From positions 3,171,001 through 3,235,000 of the forward strand of contig NZ_CP121354.1 in the NCBI RefSeq assembly GCF_029674545.1: DNA of 64,000 nucleotides, written 5' to 3'. A program made the translations under genes and the position numbers. This DNA comes from Mesorhizobium sp. WSM4904. Its GTDB lineage: Bacteria > Pseudomonadota > Alphaproteobacteria > Rhizobiales > Rhizobiaceae. Below, piece after piece: positions 16,093 to 24,952 of the stretch. The notes under the pieces were generated by a model that ran no database searches, had not been told where the DNA came from, and saw nothing but the letters and a program-made list of their open reading frames with translations. The first letter of the stretch is position 1. The number at the start of each line of letters is the position of its first letter.

Positions 16093-17637
16093 ATGAGCTG
16101 GTGGATCGCCCCTCCTCTCTACATGGCTCTGGTGGGCGTCGCCGGAATTGTCGTCTGGTACGTCATTCCGCAGCGTCTCTCCAACACAAGGCTGATCGTT
16201 CAGATTGCGTTCTTCCTTACGATGTCGGTTCTCCTTCTGGACGGAGCCGTCGTCCCGTACGAGTTAACTCGGAGTAGTGAGACAACCGCCCGAGCGATAC
16301 TCTTCGGGGTGGCGAAAGCGTTGTGGTGGCTTCATCTCGCATGGGCGCTGATCGGTTTCGTCCGCATCTTTCTCGTCTTCGAGGGCAAGCCACGCGAGGC
16401 GCGGCTCTTGCAGGATCTCGTCGTCGGCATCGTCTATGTTGGAATGCTGCTGTCGGTCCTTGCTTTCGTCTTTGGCGTGCCGGTCGGCACCCTCATCGCC
16501 ACCTCAGGTGTCTTTGCCATCATCCTGGGACTGGCCCTGCAGAATACGCTAAGCGACGTGTTTTCAGGCGTCGCACTAAACCTCGGCCGCCCCTTCGTGC
16601 TTGGGGACTGGATCGTCTTGAGTGATGGCACCGAAGGCCGCGTCGTAGAAACCAGCTGGAGATCGACCCAGGTGCTCACCTGGACCCACAACGTCGTTGC
16701 ACTTCCGAATAGCTTTCTGGCCAAGCTTGGGTTGACCAATATGAGCAGACCAGACGAGAGTCACGGAATCGCCTTCAGCATAAGAATCGCGCCCACCAAA
16801 ATGCCGGCAATCGTGGTGGACGTGATGCGTACAGCCTTGCTGAGCTGCAACTCCATCTTGAAAGAACCGGCGCCCTTGGTGGTCATTCGGGATTTGAACG
16901 CCGTGGCGATCGAGATCGATCTGGTTGTTCATGTCGAGAATCTCGGCCGACGAATCGCAGCGCGGAATGAAGTCTTCGATCTCGTCTACCGCCACGCCAA
17001 GTCCACCGGCCTGCTGCTTGCGGCGCCTCCCTCGTCGATCGCCGTGAGCAACCTGCCGACTGAAGAGACCGCGAGGCCACCAAGCGTCACCCCGATTGAC
17101 CTTATAAGAGCCATACCGATTTTTTCGGCGCTGACGGACGACGAGCAGGAGGCCCTTGCCGCGACGACCTCGGTTCGTACCTACCGAAAGGGCGACATCA
17201 TCGCACGACAGGGAGAGATTCTGCCGTCGCTCATGATCGTTCGAGCAGGCATCATCGCCCGGCAACTGGGCGAGGACGATGTCCGCATGCAGGAAATCGG
17301 TCGTCTCGCGCCCGGCGACTTCTTAGGCGAGACAGGTCTGCTGGCCGGCATCGGCGAGACCTCGACATTGCGAGCGTTGACCCATGTCGTGGTCTACGAA
17401 ATTGACCAGACAAGCTTCGCTCCTTTGCTGCTCGCCCGGCCCGAAATGGCCGAAGACCTCGCGGCGGTGCTCGCAACCGGCCTATCAACTTCAGGCGAAA
17501 GCGGCGCTCCGGAGCAGCAGCACACGCGCTCGAGATCCGCGCTGATCAAGGCCATTCGGACGGTCTTTCGCGACATTCCGCTCGGACGCCTTTTGGACAC
17601 CGGGACGCAGCCCTCGCAAGAGCGGAGGAAGCGATGA
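16093..17637 (+). CDS. Mechanosensitive channel (MscS family) with C-terminal cyclic-nucleotide-binding-type domain
   Basis: This 514-residue inner-membrane protein has four N-terminal hydrophobic segments, then the MscS pore and beta domain (IILGLALQNTLSDVFSGVAL; RPFVLGDWIVL). From about residue 345 a cNMP/CAP-type sensor domain follows (IPIFSALTDDEQEALA; RKGDIIARQGE; GDFLGETGLLAG). The last part has FLGETGLLAG where cAMP binders have FGE-L. Such fusions could couple pore gating to a cyclic nucleotide or other ligand, which is inference here. ATG 16093 is chosen with GAGG 8 nt upstream; a TTG at 16066 is in frame but lacks a good ribosome-binding site. Confidence 0.88.
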   Translation: MSWWIAPPLYMALVGVAGIVVWYVIPQRLSNTRLIVQIAFFLTMSVLLLDGAVVPYELTRSSETTARAILFGVAKALWWLHLAWALIGFVRIFLVFEGKPREARLLQDLVVGIVYVGMLLSVLAFVFGVPVGTLIATSGVFAIILGLALQNTLSDVFSGVALNLGRPFVLGDWIVLSDGTEGRVVETSWRSTQVLTWTHNVVALPNSFLAKLGLTNMSRPDESHGIAFSIRIAPTKMPAIVVDVMRTALLSCNSILKEPAPLVVIRDLNAVAIEIDLVVHVENLGRRIAARNEVFDLVYRHAKSTGLLLAAPPSSIAVSNLPTEETARPPSVTPIDLIRAIPIFSALTDDEQEALAATTSVRTYRKGDIIARQGEILPSLMIVRAGIIARQLGEDDVRMQEIGRLAPGDFLGETGLLAGIGETSTLRALTHVVVYEIDQTSFAPLLLARPEMAEDLAAVLATGLSTSGESGAPEQQHTRSRSALIKAIRTVFRDIPLGRLLDTGTQPSQERRKR

Positions 17638-17889
17638 CCATCCCACGGGGCGAAACACCGAGTTCAGGATAGGAAGAATTGCTTCCTACGGATGCGGCTA
17701 CGGAACTTTATGCGTGGCGCGCGCTACTCGGCGAAGGTCAAAATCATAGCGACATTGAGAGGATCTGCCTCATGGTGCGTTCGCAGCCGCCTACTACAGG
17801 CTGAGGACGGGCGGGTTGTTCTCATTTCTCACGCAGGATGCTGTTGCGTATTTCCGTGGCCCTCGCGTCAAATTTGCAAGCGCTCAGCT

Positions 17890-18672
17890 TCACAAGGCAG
17901 GTCGATCGGTTCGCCCGGCGTCGAGTTCCGACGGTGCTGCCGGCACTCGCAGGATCACGGTTGTACCGGCCCCCAGGACGCTCTCGATCTCGACGCTTCC
18001 GCCGTGCTCCGCGGCGAAATGCTTCACCATCGGCAAGCCGACACCACCCAGGCCCTTGCCCTTCGTGGTGAAAAATGGCTCGAAGGCGCGGGCGACGGTC
18101 TGCTGCGTCATTCCGATACCCCTATCGACGATGCGAAGCTCGATAAGAGTGGGACGGCCTTGAACGACGGTGGCGTCGATTAAGATCAAACCGCCGCCTG
18201 GCATTGCGTCACGCGCGTTGAATACAAGATTCAGGACCGCATTCTGCAGGCCCAAGCGATCGCATTTCGCGCGAGGCAGGCCGGATCCGACACGAAGCTC
18301 AAGCTGGATATGCGGCTCGCAAGAACACCGGATGAGGGCCTCGACCTCGATCAGGCAAGCACCTACGTTGGTTTCCTCGATCTCGGGATGGCTCTCTTGA
18401 GCCCTGCTTATCGTCTCCCGGACAAGCGCGCCGGCTTGCAGCAAGGCCGTCCTGGCGCTGCCGATCACGGGCTCAAGCGCTGGAGCAACCGAGGCGCCAG
18501 GTTCCCGTGCGATGCGGTTTAGCGCGGATAACGCGATCTGGATAAGATTGCCCAGATCGTGAACGGTGCCAGCTGTCGGCGGCTTCGTGTGCAGGCTGTG
18601 CCGAGCGGCTTCGGCGGATGAGTCACGGGCATACTCGCCCGCTGGGTCGGCTTTTGGCTCTGCGCTTAGCAT
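17890..18672 (-). CDS. Soluble histidine kinase-like protein
   Basis: This 260-residue protein has a short N-terminal region, a dimerisation/H-box (VHDLGNLIQIALSALNRI, His in HDLGN) and a complete HATPase domain: N box NLVFNARDAMPGGG, G1 DRGIGM, F box FEPFFTTKGKGLGGVGL. There is no sensor or membrane segment, so any input comes from a partner. The start is ATG 18672, after AAGAGG; the frame is open upstream to 18948 without a better site. It is convergent with the channel gene. The 252-nt gap between the two holds no gene I can support. No response regulator is adjacent. Confidence 0.8.
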   Translation of the reverse strand: MLSAEPKADPAGEYARDSSAEAARHSLHTKPPTAGTVHDLGNLIQIALSALNRIAREPGASVAPALEPVIGSARTALLQAGALVRETISRAQESHPEIEETNVGACLIEVEALIRCSCEPHIQLELRVGSGLPRAKCDRLGLQNAVLNLVFNARDAMPGGGLILIDATVVQGRPTLIELRIVDRGIGMTQQTVARAFEPFFTTKGKGLGGVGLPMVKHFAAEHGGSVEIESVLGAGTTVILRVPAAPSELDAGRTDRPAL

Positions 18673-19110
18673 CTTGGCCTCTTCTGTTCGGCAACGGCCT
18701 CTGTCTCCGGGGACGCTATTTCGACGAGCCTTTGCCATCGATTGGATCGAGGGAGAGGGCCGACCATACCGCGGTATATGTCTTGCTGCGGATCTCGTTG
18801 GACCAAGCCCGTTCGATCGGTGCCAGGGCTTTATTGAGTTGGTCGTCCGCTTGTCCGATTCTCGGCCGACATGCTGGCTGCCTAGCCCGTACTGTCCGCT
18901 CCGCCCCTCCAAGTTTATCCGTATCGTCTGACCGATCGATGCCTCCATACGCTGCCCATTGCCTCTCGTCGGCTAGAGCTCCGAGTTGTCGAGTGCACCA
19001 ACCCTATACTTTCGCATCGGAAGACCGATGCCCCCGTAGAATAGTTCAGCGCACAGGCTCGGAGCATTCTTCGCTGCAACTGGTAACGCCCGGTCGCAAA
19101 GGAGAAGGAA

Positions 19111-19896
19111 GTGCTAAGGACTACGAGAATTTTGATGCTCGCCACGGCGTTTGCCGTTTCGGGTGAGGCCATGGCCCAACCCGCGGGCCGGCAGGTCAAG
19201 CCGACAATCGTGCTGGTGCATGGCGCCTTCGCCGAGTCGTCGAGCTGGAACGCGGTGATCGCCGACCTCAACAAGGACGGCTACACGGCCATCGCTGCGG
19301 CCAATCCTCTTCGCAGCGTCGCGGGCGATGCAGCCGCGGTTTCGGCAGTCGTCCGCTCGATCTCAGGACCGGTCGTGCTGGTCGGCCATTCATATGGCGG
19401 GCCCGTCATCACCGAGGCAGCCAATGGAAAGAACAATGTGAAGGCGCTGGTCTATGTGGCCGGGTTTGCGCCGGAGACCGGCGAGTCCAGCCTCACGCTT
19501 TCGGCAAAATTCCCCGGCAGCACGCTGGGCGACGCGCTTCTGCCGGTGACGCAGCCCGACGGCGGCCAGGATCTCTATATCCGGTCGGAAAAGTTCCACG
19601 AGCAGTTCGCTGCCGACGTACCGTCGACCGAGGCCAGCCTGATGGCGGCGACCCAGCGTCCCGTCGCCAAAGCCGCTCTGGCGGAGCCATCGGGTGTCGC
19701 CTCATGGAAGACGATCCCCTCGTACGCGATCTATGGCTCAGCCGATCGAAATATCCCGCCTGCGGTCATGAAGTTCATGGCGGAACGTGCGCATGCCGTG
19801 AAAACCGTGGTCGTCGAGGGCGCTTCCCACGCCGTGATGGTCTCGCATCCCAACGAGGTCGCAGCGCTCATCGAGGAAGCTGCCTCAGCCCGGTGA
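19111..19896 (+). CDS. Exported alpha/beta-hydrolase
   Basis: This 261-residue protein has an N-terminal signal peptide (cleavage near MAQ, residues 21-23) and an esterase fold. The oxyanion segment is LVHGAFAESSSW, the nucleophile elbow is GHSYGG, the acid is probably in YGSADRNIPP and the base is His in GASHAVMVSHP. It resembles the pyrethroid-hydrolase/salicylate-esterase-like group of proteobacteria. The start is GTG 19111 with AAGGAGAAGG 2-9 nt before it. It opens a six-gene plus-strand run of exported and cytoplasmic enzymes. The substrate is unknown. Confidence 0.85.
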   Translation: MLRTTRILMLATAFAVSGEAMAQPAGRQVKPTIVLVHGAFAESSSWNAVIADLNKDGYTAIAAANPLRSVAGDAAAVSAVVRSISGPVVLVGHSYGGPVITEAANGKNNVKALVYVAGFAPETGESSLTLSAKFPGSTLGDALLPVTQPDGGQDLYIRSEKFHEQFAADVPSTEASLMAATQRPVAKAALAEPSGVASWKTIPSYAIYGSADRNIPPAVMKFMAERAHAVKTVVVEGASHAVMVSHPNEVAALIEEAASAR

Positions 19897-19968
19897 AGAG
19901 CCGGCTACCCGCTACGGCCGGCATTCCGTTCCGCAACGCAATTCAGCATGCAAGACAGGAGATTGGAT

Positions 19969-20727
19969 ATGAAAATCGTCATCATAGGCGGCACAGGACT
20001 CATCGGTTCGAAGACCGTCGAGAGGCTGCGCAAGAAGGGTCATGAAGTGCTCGCAGCTTCACCGAACAGCGGCGTCAACACCGTCACGGGCGAGGGCCTG
20101 GCGGAAGCTCTCGCCGGAGCGCACGTCGTCATCGATCTCGCAAATTCGCCTTCGTTTGAGGACAAGGCCGTTCTGGAATTCTTCGAGACCTCAGGCCGGA
20201 ACCTCCTCGCAGCAGGCAAGGCGGCCGGCGTCAAACATCACATCGCGCTCTCGATCGTGGGCGCCGAGCGCCTGCCCGATAGCGGCTACCTGCGCGCCAA
20301 GATGGTGCAGGAAAAGCTGATCCGGGAGTCTGGAATTCCCTACACCATCGTTCATTCGACGCAATTCTTCGAATTCCTGGGCGGCATCGCCCAGTCGGCA
20401 ACGGTCGGCGATACCGTAACCCTTCCGTCCGCCTACTTTCAGCCGATCGCGTCGGACGACGTGGCCGACGCCATGACGGACGTAGCGCTTTCGGCCCCGA
20501 TCAACGGCATCATCGAGATCGCCGGGCCTGAGCCGATCCGCATGAGCGAACTCGTCGCGCGGTTCCTGAAGGCGACCAACGATCCGCGCAAGGTGATCGG
20601 GGACCCCCACGCGCGCTATTTCGGCACGGAACTGGACGACAGCTCGCTGGTCCCCGGCGATCATCCACGCATCGGAGCGATCCGTTTCGAGGACTGGTTC
20701 ACCCACGCCCCGCTCGCACGACGCTGA
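19969..20727 (+). CDS. NAD(P)-binding oxidoreductase, atypical SDR (NmrA-like)
   Basis: This 252-residue cytoplasmic protein begins with the dinucleotide motif KIVIIGGTGLIGSKTVERLR. It lacks the YxxxK triad in its usual place, and the fold is that of NmrA/atypical short-chain dehydrogenases that act on quinones or sense NADP. ATG 19969 has AGGAGA 7 nt upstream. It lies 72 nt after the exported hydrolase and 63 nt before a second hydrolase, consistent with one operon. Whether it is an enzyme or a redox sensor is not shown by the sequence. Confidence 0.82.
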   Translation: MKIVIIGGTGLIGSKTVERLRKKGHEVLAASPNSGVNTVTGEGLAEALAGAHVVIDLANSPSFEDKAVLEFFETSGRNLLAAGKAAGVKHHIALSIVGAERLPDSGYLRAKMVQEKLIRESGIPYTIVHSTQFFEFLGGIAQSATVGDTVTLPSAYFQPIASDDVADAMTDVALSAPINGIIEIAGPEPIRMSELVARFLKATNDPRKVIGDPHARYFGTELDDSSLVPGDHPRIGAIRFEDWFTHAPLARR

Positions 20728-20790
20728 TCCACCGCGGTCGCGCATCGCCAATCACGCGCAGTCTACCTTCAACGCGAAAAGAGCGAACCG

Positions 20791-21783
20791 ATGAAAGACG
20801 ACTTTTCCTCCTCCGCCGCAGCATCACGCCGGGACATCTTGTTAGGCGCACTGGCCGCCACCGCAGCGACCGGCCTCTCCATAGCTGCGCCCGCGCGAGC
20901 AGAGCGTGCGAAAGATATTTCCTCTCTCAGACCAGACAAAGGACCAAGGACAATGAGCACCGTTACCACCAAGGACGGCACTGAGATCTATTACAAGGAC
21001 TGGGGTACGAAGGATGCCCAACCGATCGTCTTCCACCACGGCTGGCCGCTTAGCGCCGACGACTGGGACGCGCAGATGCTCTTCTTCGTCGGCCAGGGAT
21101 ATCGCACCATCGCCCATGACCGGCGCGGGCACGGCCGCTCCGCACAGGTGAGCGACGGTCACGACATGGATCACTATGCCGCCGACGCGGCGGCGGTGAT
21201 CGAGCACCTCGGCTTGAGGAACGCCATTCATATCGGTCACTCGACCGGCGGCGGGGAAGCGGCCCGCTACGTCGCCCGCCATGGCAAGGGGCGCAGCGCG
21301 AAACTCGTCCTCATCGGCGCCGTGCCGCCGATCATGGTAAAGACGCCGGCAAATCCAGGCGGCCTTCCAGTCGAGGTGTTCGACGGGTTGCGCAGGTCGC
21401 TCGCCGACAACAGGGCACAATTCTACATCGATTTCCCGTCAGGGCCCTTCTACGGTTTCAACCGGCCAGGCGCGAAAGCGATCCCGGGCGTCATCCAGAA
21501 CTGGTGGCGGCAGGGCATGATGGGCAGCGCCAAGGCGCACTACGACGGCATCAAGGCCTTCTCGGAAACTGATTTCACCGACGACCTCAGGATCATCGAC
21601 GTGCCAACTCTCGTCATGCACGGCACGGATGATCAAATCGTGCCGTTCGCGGATTCGGCGCCTTTGTCGGCAAAGCTCCTGAAGTACGGTACGCTCAAGG
21701 CCTACGAGAACCTGCCGCACGGCATGTGCACGACCCATGCCGAACTGGTGAACAACGACCTTCTCGCTTTCCTCAAGTCATAG
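20791..21783 (+). CDS. Alpha/beta-hydrolase, non-haem chloroperoxidase/arylesterase type, with Tat leader
   Basis: This 330-residue protein carries a twin-arginine leader ([19 protein letters not shown]) before a standard chloroperoxidase-type hydrolase. The nucleophile is in GHSTGGGE, the oxyanion region is [12 protein letters not shown], and the C-terminal catalytic His is in LPHGMCTTH. Relatives are normally cytoplasmic and begin at the internal methionine (here 20953, [10 protein letters not shown]), which has its own AAGGA. The upstream leader is a well-formed Tat signal, so I take 20791 as the start and predict periplasmic location. Two products from alternative starts are possible. Confidence 0.85.
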   Translation: MKDDFSSSAAASRRDILLGALAATAATGLSIAAPARAERAKDISSLRPDKGPRTMSTVTTKDGTEIYYKDWGTKDAQPIVFHHGWPLSADDWDAQMLFFVGQGYRTIAHDRRGHGRSAQVSDGHDMDHYAADAAAVIEHLGLRNAIHIGHSTGGGEAARYVARHGKGRSAKLVLIGAVPPIMVKTPANPGGLPVEVFDGLRRSLADNRAQFYIDFPSGPFYGFNRPGAKAIPGVIQNWWRQGMMGSAKAHYDGIKAFSETDFTDDLRIIDVPTLVMHGTDDQIVPFADSAPLSAKLLKYGTLKAYENLPHGMCTTHAELVNNDLLAFLKS

Positions 21784-21880
21784 GCTCCCGCTGTACCGCC
21801 AGCTAGAGCCTGCCGCCGGCCGTCCTCCCCCCTCCGGCCGGCGGCTCCCAATCAAACCAAACCGCGACTGGAGCCAGACA

Positions 21881-22294
21881 ATGATCAAGACCATCCTCTG
21901 CTGCGCAGCAACCGTAACGATTCTCGCAAACGGGGCACTTGCCCACGATACGATCGGCGAGAACGTCAAGCTCGTCTACGACCATCCGCTCCCCAACGTG
22001 CCGGGCAAGAGCATGCGCGCCGTGTTGGTCGAATATGCACCTGGCGGCACCTCCTCGGCACATACTCACCCGAAATCCGCCTTCATTTATGCGACCGTTC
22101 TCGAAGGCGCGATCCGCAGCAAGGTCAATGATGGGGCGGTCACGACCTATCACGCCGGCCAGAGCTTTTCCGAGTTTCCGGGCGACCGTCACGGCGTCAG
22201 CGAGAACGCCAGCGCGACTGAGCCTGCCAAGCTGCTTGCCGTGTTCGTCGTCGACACCGCCGAGAAGGAACTGACCACACCCTACGGCGAATGA
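21881..22294 (+). CDS. Exported cupin-domain protein
   Basis: This 137-residue protein has a signal peptide ending near ANGALA (residues 16-21) and one small cupin barrel. The metal-binding motif is visible as SSAHTHPKSAFIYATVLEG, with a second His in FPGDRHGVSEN. Single-domain cupins of this size are often metal-binding dioxygenase-like or sensor proteins. It is the fourth gene of the plus-strand run, 97 nt after the chloroperoxidase-like hydrolase. With the two exported hydrolases it suggests a periplasmic oxidative or detoxifying pathway, but the substrate is unknown. Confidence 0.82.
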   Translation: MIKTILCCAATVTILANGALAHDTIGENVKLVYDHPLPNVPGKSMRAVLVEYAPGGTSSAHTHPKSAFIYATVLEGAIRSKVNDGAVTTYHAGQSFSEFPGDRHGVSENASATEPAKLLAVFVVDTAEKELTTPYGE

Positions 22295-22312
22295 AAGCCA
22301 AGGAGCAAAGCC

Positions 22313-23065
22313 ATGTCCGCATTTGACAACAAGGTCGTCATCGTCACGGGTGGAAGCTCGGGCATCGGGCGCGCTGCGGCCATTGGCTTCGCCAGGCAAG
22401 GCGCAAAGGTGATGGTAACCGGCCGCCGCGCGACGCCGCTGAAGCAGACGGTCGCCGAGCACCCGAACATTGTCAGCCTGGTCGCCGACGCCGCGGAGCC
22501 CGAAGATGCTCCGCGCACCATCGCCAGGGCAATCGACACATGGGGTCGCCTCGACGTGCTGGTGAACAACGCCGGCGCCGGTGCTCTTCTGTCCCTGCGT
22601 GATGCTGCCGCTGAGCGGGTCGCGAACATATTTGCCGTGAATGTCTTCGGCCCCAGCCTGCTGGCGGCGGCAGCACTTCCGCATCTGGCGGCGACGAAAG
22701 GAGCGATCATCAACATATCGAGCACGTTCGGTCATCGGCCCGCGGCTGGCCTCTCCCACTATGCCGCCAGCAAGGCGGCGCTGGAGCACCTGACTCGCTG
22801 TTGGGCGCTCGAGCTCGCGCCCAAGGGCGTACGCGTCAACGCCGTCGCCGCCGGCCCGACCGAATCCGGCGCGCTGACGGGCATGATGGGGCTCTCCCCG
22901 GAGCATGCTGCCGTCATCGAGGAAGCGGAGCGCGAGCAGATACCGCTCAGACGACGCGGCAGCCCGGATGACGTGGCCAAGTGGATTCTGCATCTCGCCG
23001 ATCCGGCGTCCGAATGGGTGACCGGGCAGGTCGTCGCCGTCGACGGAGGTCTGGGTCTCACATGA
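22313..23065 (+). CDS. Short-chain dehydrogenase/reductase (classical SDR)
   Basis: This 250-residue enzyme has the classical SDR layout: GGSSGIGRAAAIGFARQ for the cofactor, NNAGAG near residue 82, the catalytic Ser in INISSTFG, and Tyr-Lys in HYAASKAALEHL. The C-terminus WVTGQVVAVDGGLGL is also typical. Arg residues after the second strand (GRRATP) favour NADP. It is 18 nt after the cupin gene and should be cotranscribed. It probably reduces a carbonyl compound related to the hydrolase substrates; no specific activity can be assigned. Confidence 0.9.
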   Translation: MSAFDNKVVIVTGGSSGIGRAAAIGFARQGAKVMVTGRRATPLKQTVAEHPNIVSLVADAAEPEDAPRTIARAIDTWGRLDVLVNNAGAGALLSLRDAAAERVANIFAVNVFGPSLLAAAALPHLAATKGAIINISSTFGHRPAAGLSHYAASKAALEHLTRCWALELAPKGVRVNAVAAGPTESGALTGMMGLSPEHAAVIEEAEREQIPLRRRGSPDDVAKWILHLADPASEWVTGQVVAVDGGLGLT

Positions 23066-23122
23066 TCGCGGACAATGAACTTCTGCCCCGGCTGCACGAA
23101 ATCCGCTGAGGAGACCAGCAAG

Positions 23123-23770
23123 ATGAACAGCGCCAACAGTCGTGAGCTTGCAGGAATTTCGGTTCCGGACACGCCGCTTGTGGAGCAGGCCTTCGACTAT
23201 GCTCGCCGGGAATGCGAGCCTTATCTGTTCAATCACGTCGTTCGTTCCTGGTTGTTCGCGACGCGCATAGGACAGCTTCGCAACATCGCTCACGACGCGG
23301 AAGTCGTAGCCGTGGGAACACTGCTGCACGACATCACGTTAAACGAGCGCTTCCATGGTCCTCGTCGTTTCGAAGTCGAGGGCGCGGATCTGGCGCGGGT
23401 CTTCGCGCGGCAAGGAGGTGTCGACGAGCGCCGAGCCCAATTGATCTGGGATAGCGTCGCCCTGAACTCGACACCGTCGATCGGTCTCTACAAGGAGGCT
23501 GAGGTAGCGCTTTGCACCGCCGGAATCTGCCTGGATGTCGTCGGCCTGCAATACGAGGTCGTCCCTGCCGCAGAGGTCGCAAGGATCGTCGAAGAATTCC
23601 CGCGACTCGATATGAAGCGGCGCATGACACGGTGCTTCTGTCGCATCGCCGAGACAAGGCCCGAAACGACCTATGACAATTTCGTTCGGGATTTCGGTGA
23701 ACGCTATGTCCCCGGGTACCGGGCACCTTCTTCCGTCGATTTTGTAGCAAGCGCCCCCTTCGACGAATAG
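23123..23770 (+). CDS. HD-domain protein (cyanamide-hydratase-like)
   Basis: This 215-residue cytoplasmic protein has an HD-type metal site: His in LFNHVVRSW, the HD pair in GTLLHDITLNERF, and later acidic residues. The pattern resembles the cyanamide hydratase/Ddi2-like group of HD proteins found in soil bacteria, which hydrate nitriles or related small molecules. ATG 23123 is chosen for its GAGGAGACC ribosome-binding site; the frame is open from 23075. It is the last gene of the six-gene run and converges on the two-component cluster. The actual reaction is unknown. Confidence 0.78.
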   Translation: MNSANSRELAGISVPDTPLVEQAFDYARRECEPYLFNHVVRSWLFATRIGQLRNIAHDAEVVAVGTLLHDITLNERFHGPRRFEVEGADLARVFARQGGVDERRAQLIWDSVALNSTPSIGLYKEAEVALCTAGICLDVVGLQYEVVPAAEVARIVEEFPRLDMKRRMTRCFCRIAETRPETTYDNFVRDFGERYVPGYRAPSSVDFVASAPFDE

Positions 23771-23887
23771 CAGCACGCAAAACAGGTCGCATGAATTTGC
23801 CGCCTGACGAGTTCGGTTTTCAGCCAGTCGCCGTTAGTCGACGTTGCAATTCTGGCGCGCCGAATCCCGTTGACGGCCGCTACCTGA

Positions 23888-24574
23888 TCAGGCCGAGGTC
23901 TCGCGCAGCGGGATGGGCAATGTCTCCCAAGCCCGGATCAGTTCGCCGATGGAGGCCGCCTCCATCTTGCGCATAACGTTGCCTCGATGCAGCTTCACCG
24001 TCACTTCGCTGATGCCGAAGTCGAAGGCAATCTGCTTGTTGAGGCGGCCGCGCGCCACGTGATGCAGGACCTCACGCTCACGTGGCGTCAATGTTCGAAG
24101 TCGTTCGACATTTCGCTCGACCACCTCCGCCTTCGCCCGTTGCGAGGCGTCCATTGCTATGGCTGCGATTACAGCATCAAGCAATGTCTGGTCTCGTACC
24201 GGCTTGGTCAGAAAATCCACTGCGCCGGCCTTCATTGCCTGAACCGTCATCGGTATATCGCCATGACCAGTGAGAAAGATGATCGGCTTCGGGTTGCCAT
24301 TCTGGGCCAGATGATGCTGCAGATCGAGACCGCTCGCTCCCGGCATGCGCACGTCCAGGATCAGGCAGCCGGGTTTGCGCAAGACGTCGGCGTGGAGCAA
24401 TTCTCGCGTCGAGCCGAAGCAGACCGGCTGGAAACCCGCCGACAGGATCAGCTCTGACAGTGCCTCTCGAACCGCCGCATCGTCATCGACAATGATTACC
24501 AGCGGCTGCTCCGCTTCGCCTATGTGCGGTGACGGTGCCGATCTTCGCTGGAGCGGCTGGTCAACTCTCATCAT
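23888..24574 (-). CDS. FixJ/NarL-family response regulator
   Basis: This 228-residue regulator has a receiver domain with acidic residues in IIVDDDAAVREAL, phosphoacceptor Asp in LILDVRMPGASG, and the switch Lys in FLTKPVRD. The C-terminal LuxR-type HTH is LTPREREVLHHVARG then NKQIAFDFGISEVTVKLH. An N-terminal extension of about 24 residues precedes the receiver. Its start overlaps the end of the receiver-only gene by 14 nt, so it is the third regulator in an operon led by the multi-PAS kinase. Candidate targets include the convergent enzyme operon at 19-23.8 kb. Confidence 0.9.
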   Translation of the reverse strand: MMRVDQPLQRRSAPSPHIGEAEQPLVIIVDDDAAVREALSELILSAGFQPVCFGSTRELLHADVLRKPGCLILDVRMPGASGLDLQHHLAQNGNPKPIIFLTGHGDIPMTVQAMKAGAVDFLTKPVRDQTLLDAVIAAIAMDASQRAKAEVVERNVERLRTLTPREREVLHHVARGRLNKQIAFDFGISEVTVKLHRGNVMRKMEAASIGELIRAWETLPIPLRETSA

Positions 24575-24950
24575 TACCCTCCATTTCTCGATCGTTTAAG
24601 GCGTTGGCAACGGCGGCGAGCAGGGCTTGACCGTCGAAAGGCTTGCGGAAAAAACCGCTGATACCCTGGGCGCGAAACTGATCCGCTATCTCGTGGCGGC
24701 CGGTGATAAGGAACACCGGCAATTCCGAACGAGCCTTCTTCACTAGGTCGCGAAGTTCGAAGCCATCTGTGCCGGGCATGCCGATGTCGGTGATGAGCAC
24801 GTCCACGCCCAACAGTCCGCAGGCGAGCAGCGATCGCGCCGAAGAGAAGCAACAAGCGACATAGCCCGCGGATTCCAGGAGGTCCTCCAGCGACTCGAGG
24901 ACTCTCGGATCGTCGTCGACAACCGCCACGACAGGTCGCATCTTGCTCAC
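24561..24950 (-). CDS. Single-domain response regulator (receiver only)
   Basis: This 129-residue protein consists only of a receiver domain: acidic pocket VVDDDPRVLE, phosphoacceptor Asp in DVLITDIGMPGTDG, and Lys in FFRKPFDG. It has no output domain, so it may relay phosphate or compete for the kinase. GTG 24950 is taken as the start because GGAGGG precedes it by 9 nt; ATG 24941 is the alternative. It lies 2 nt after the upstream FixJ-like regulator and overlaps the next regulator, so all three are coupled to the PAS kinase. Confidence 0.88.
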   Translation of the reverse strand: MSKMRPVVAVVDDDPRVLESLEDLLESAGYVACCFSSARSLLACGLLGVDVLITDIGMPGTDGFELRDLVKKARSELPVFLITGRHEIADQFRAQGISGFFRKPFDGQALLAAVANALNDREMEGNDES

Positions 24951-24952
24951 AC

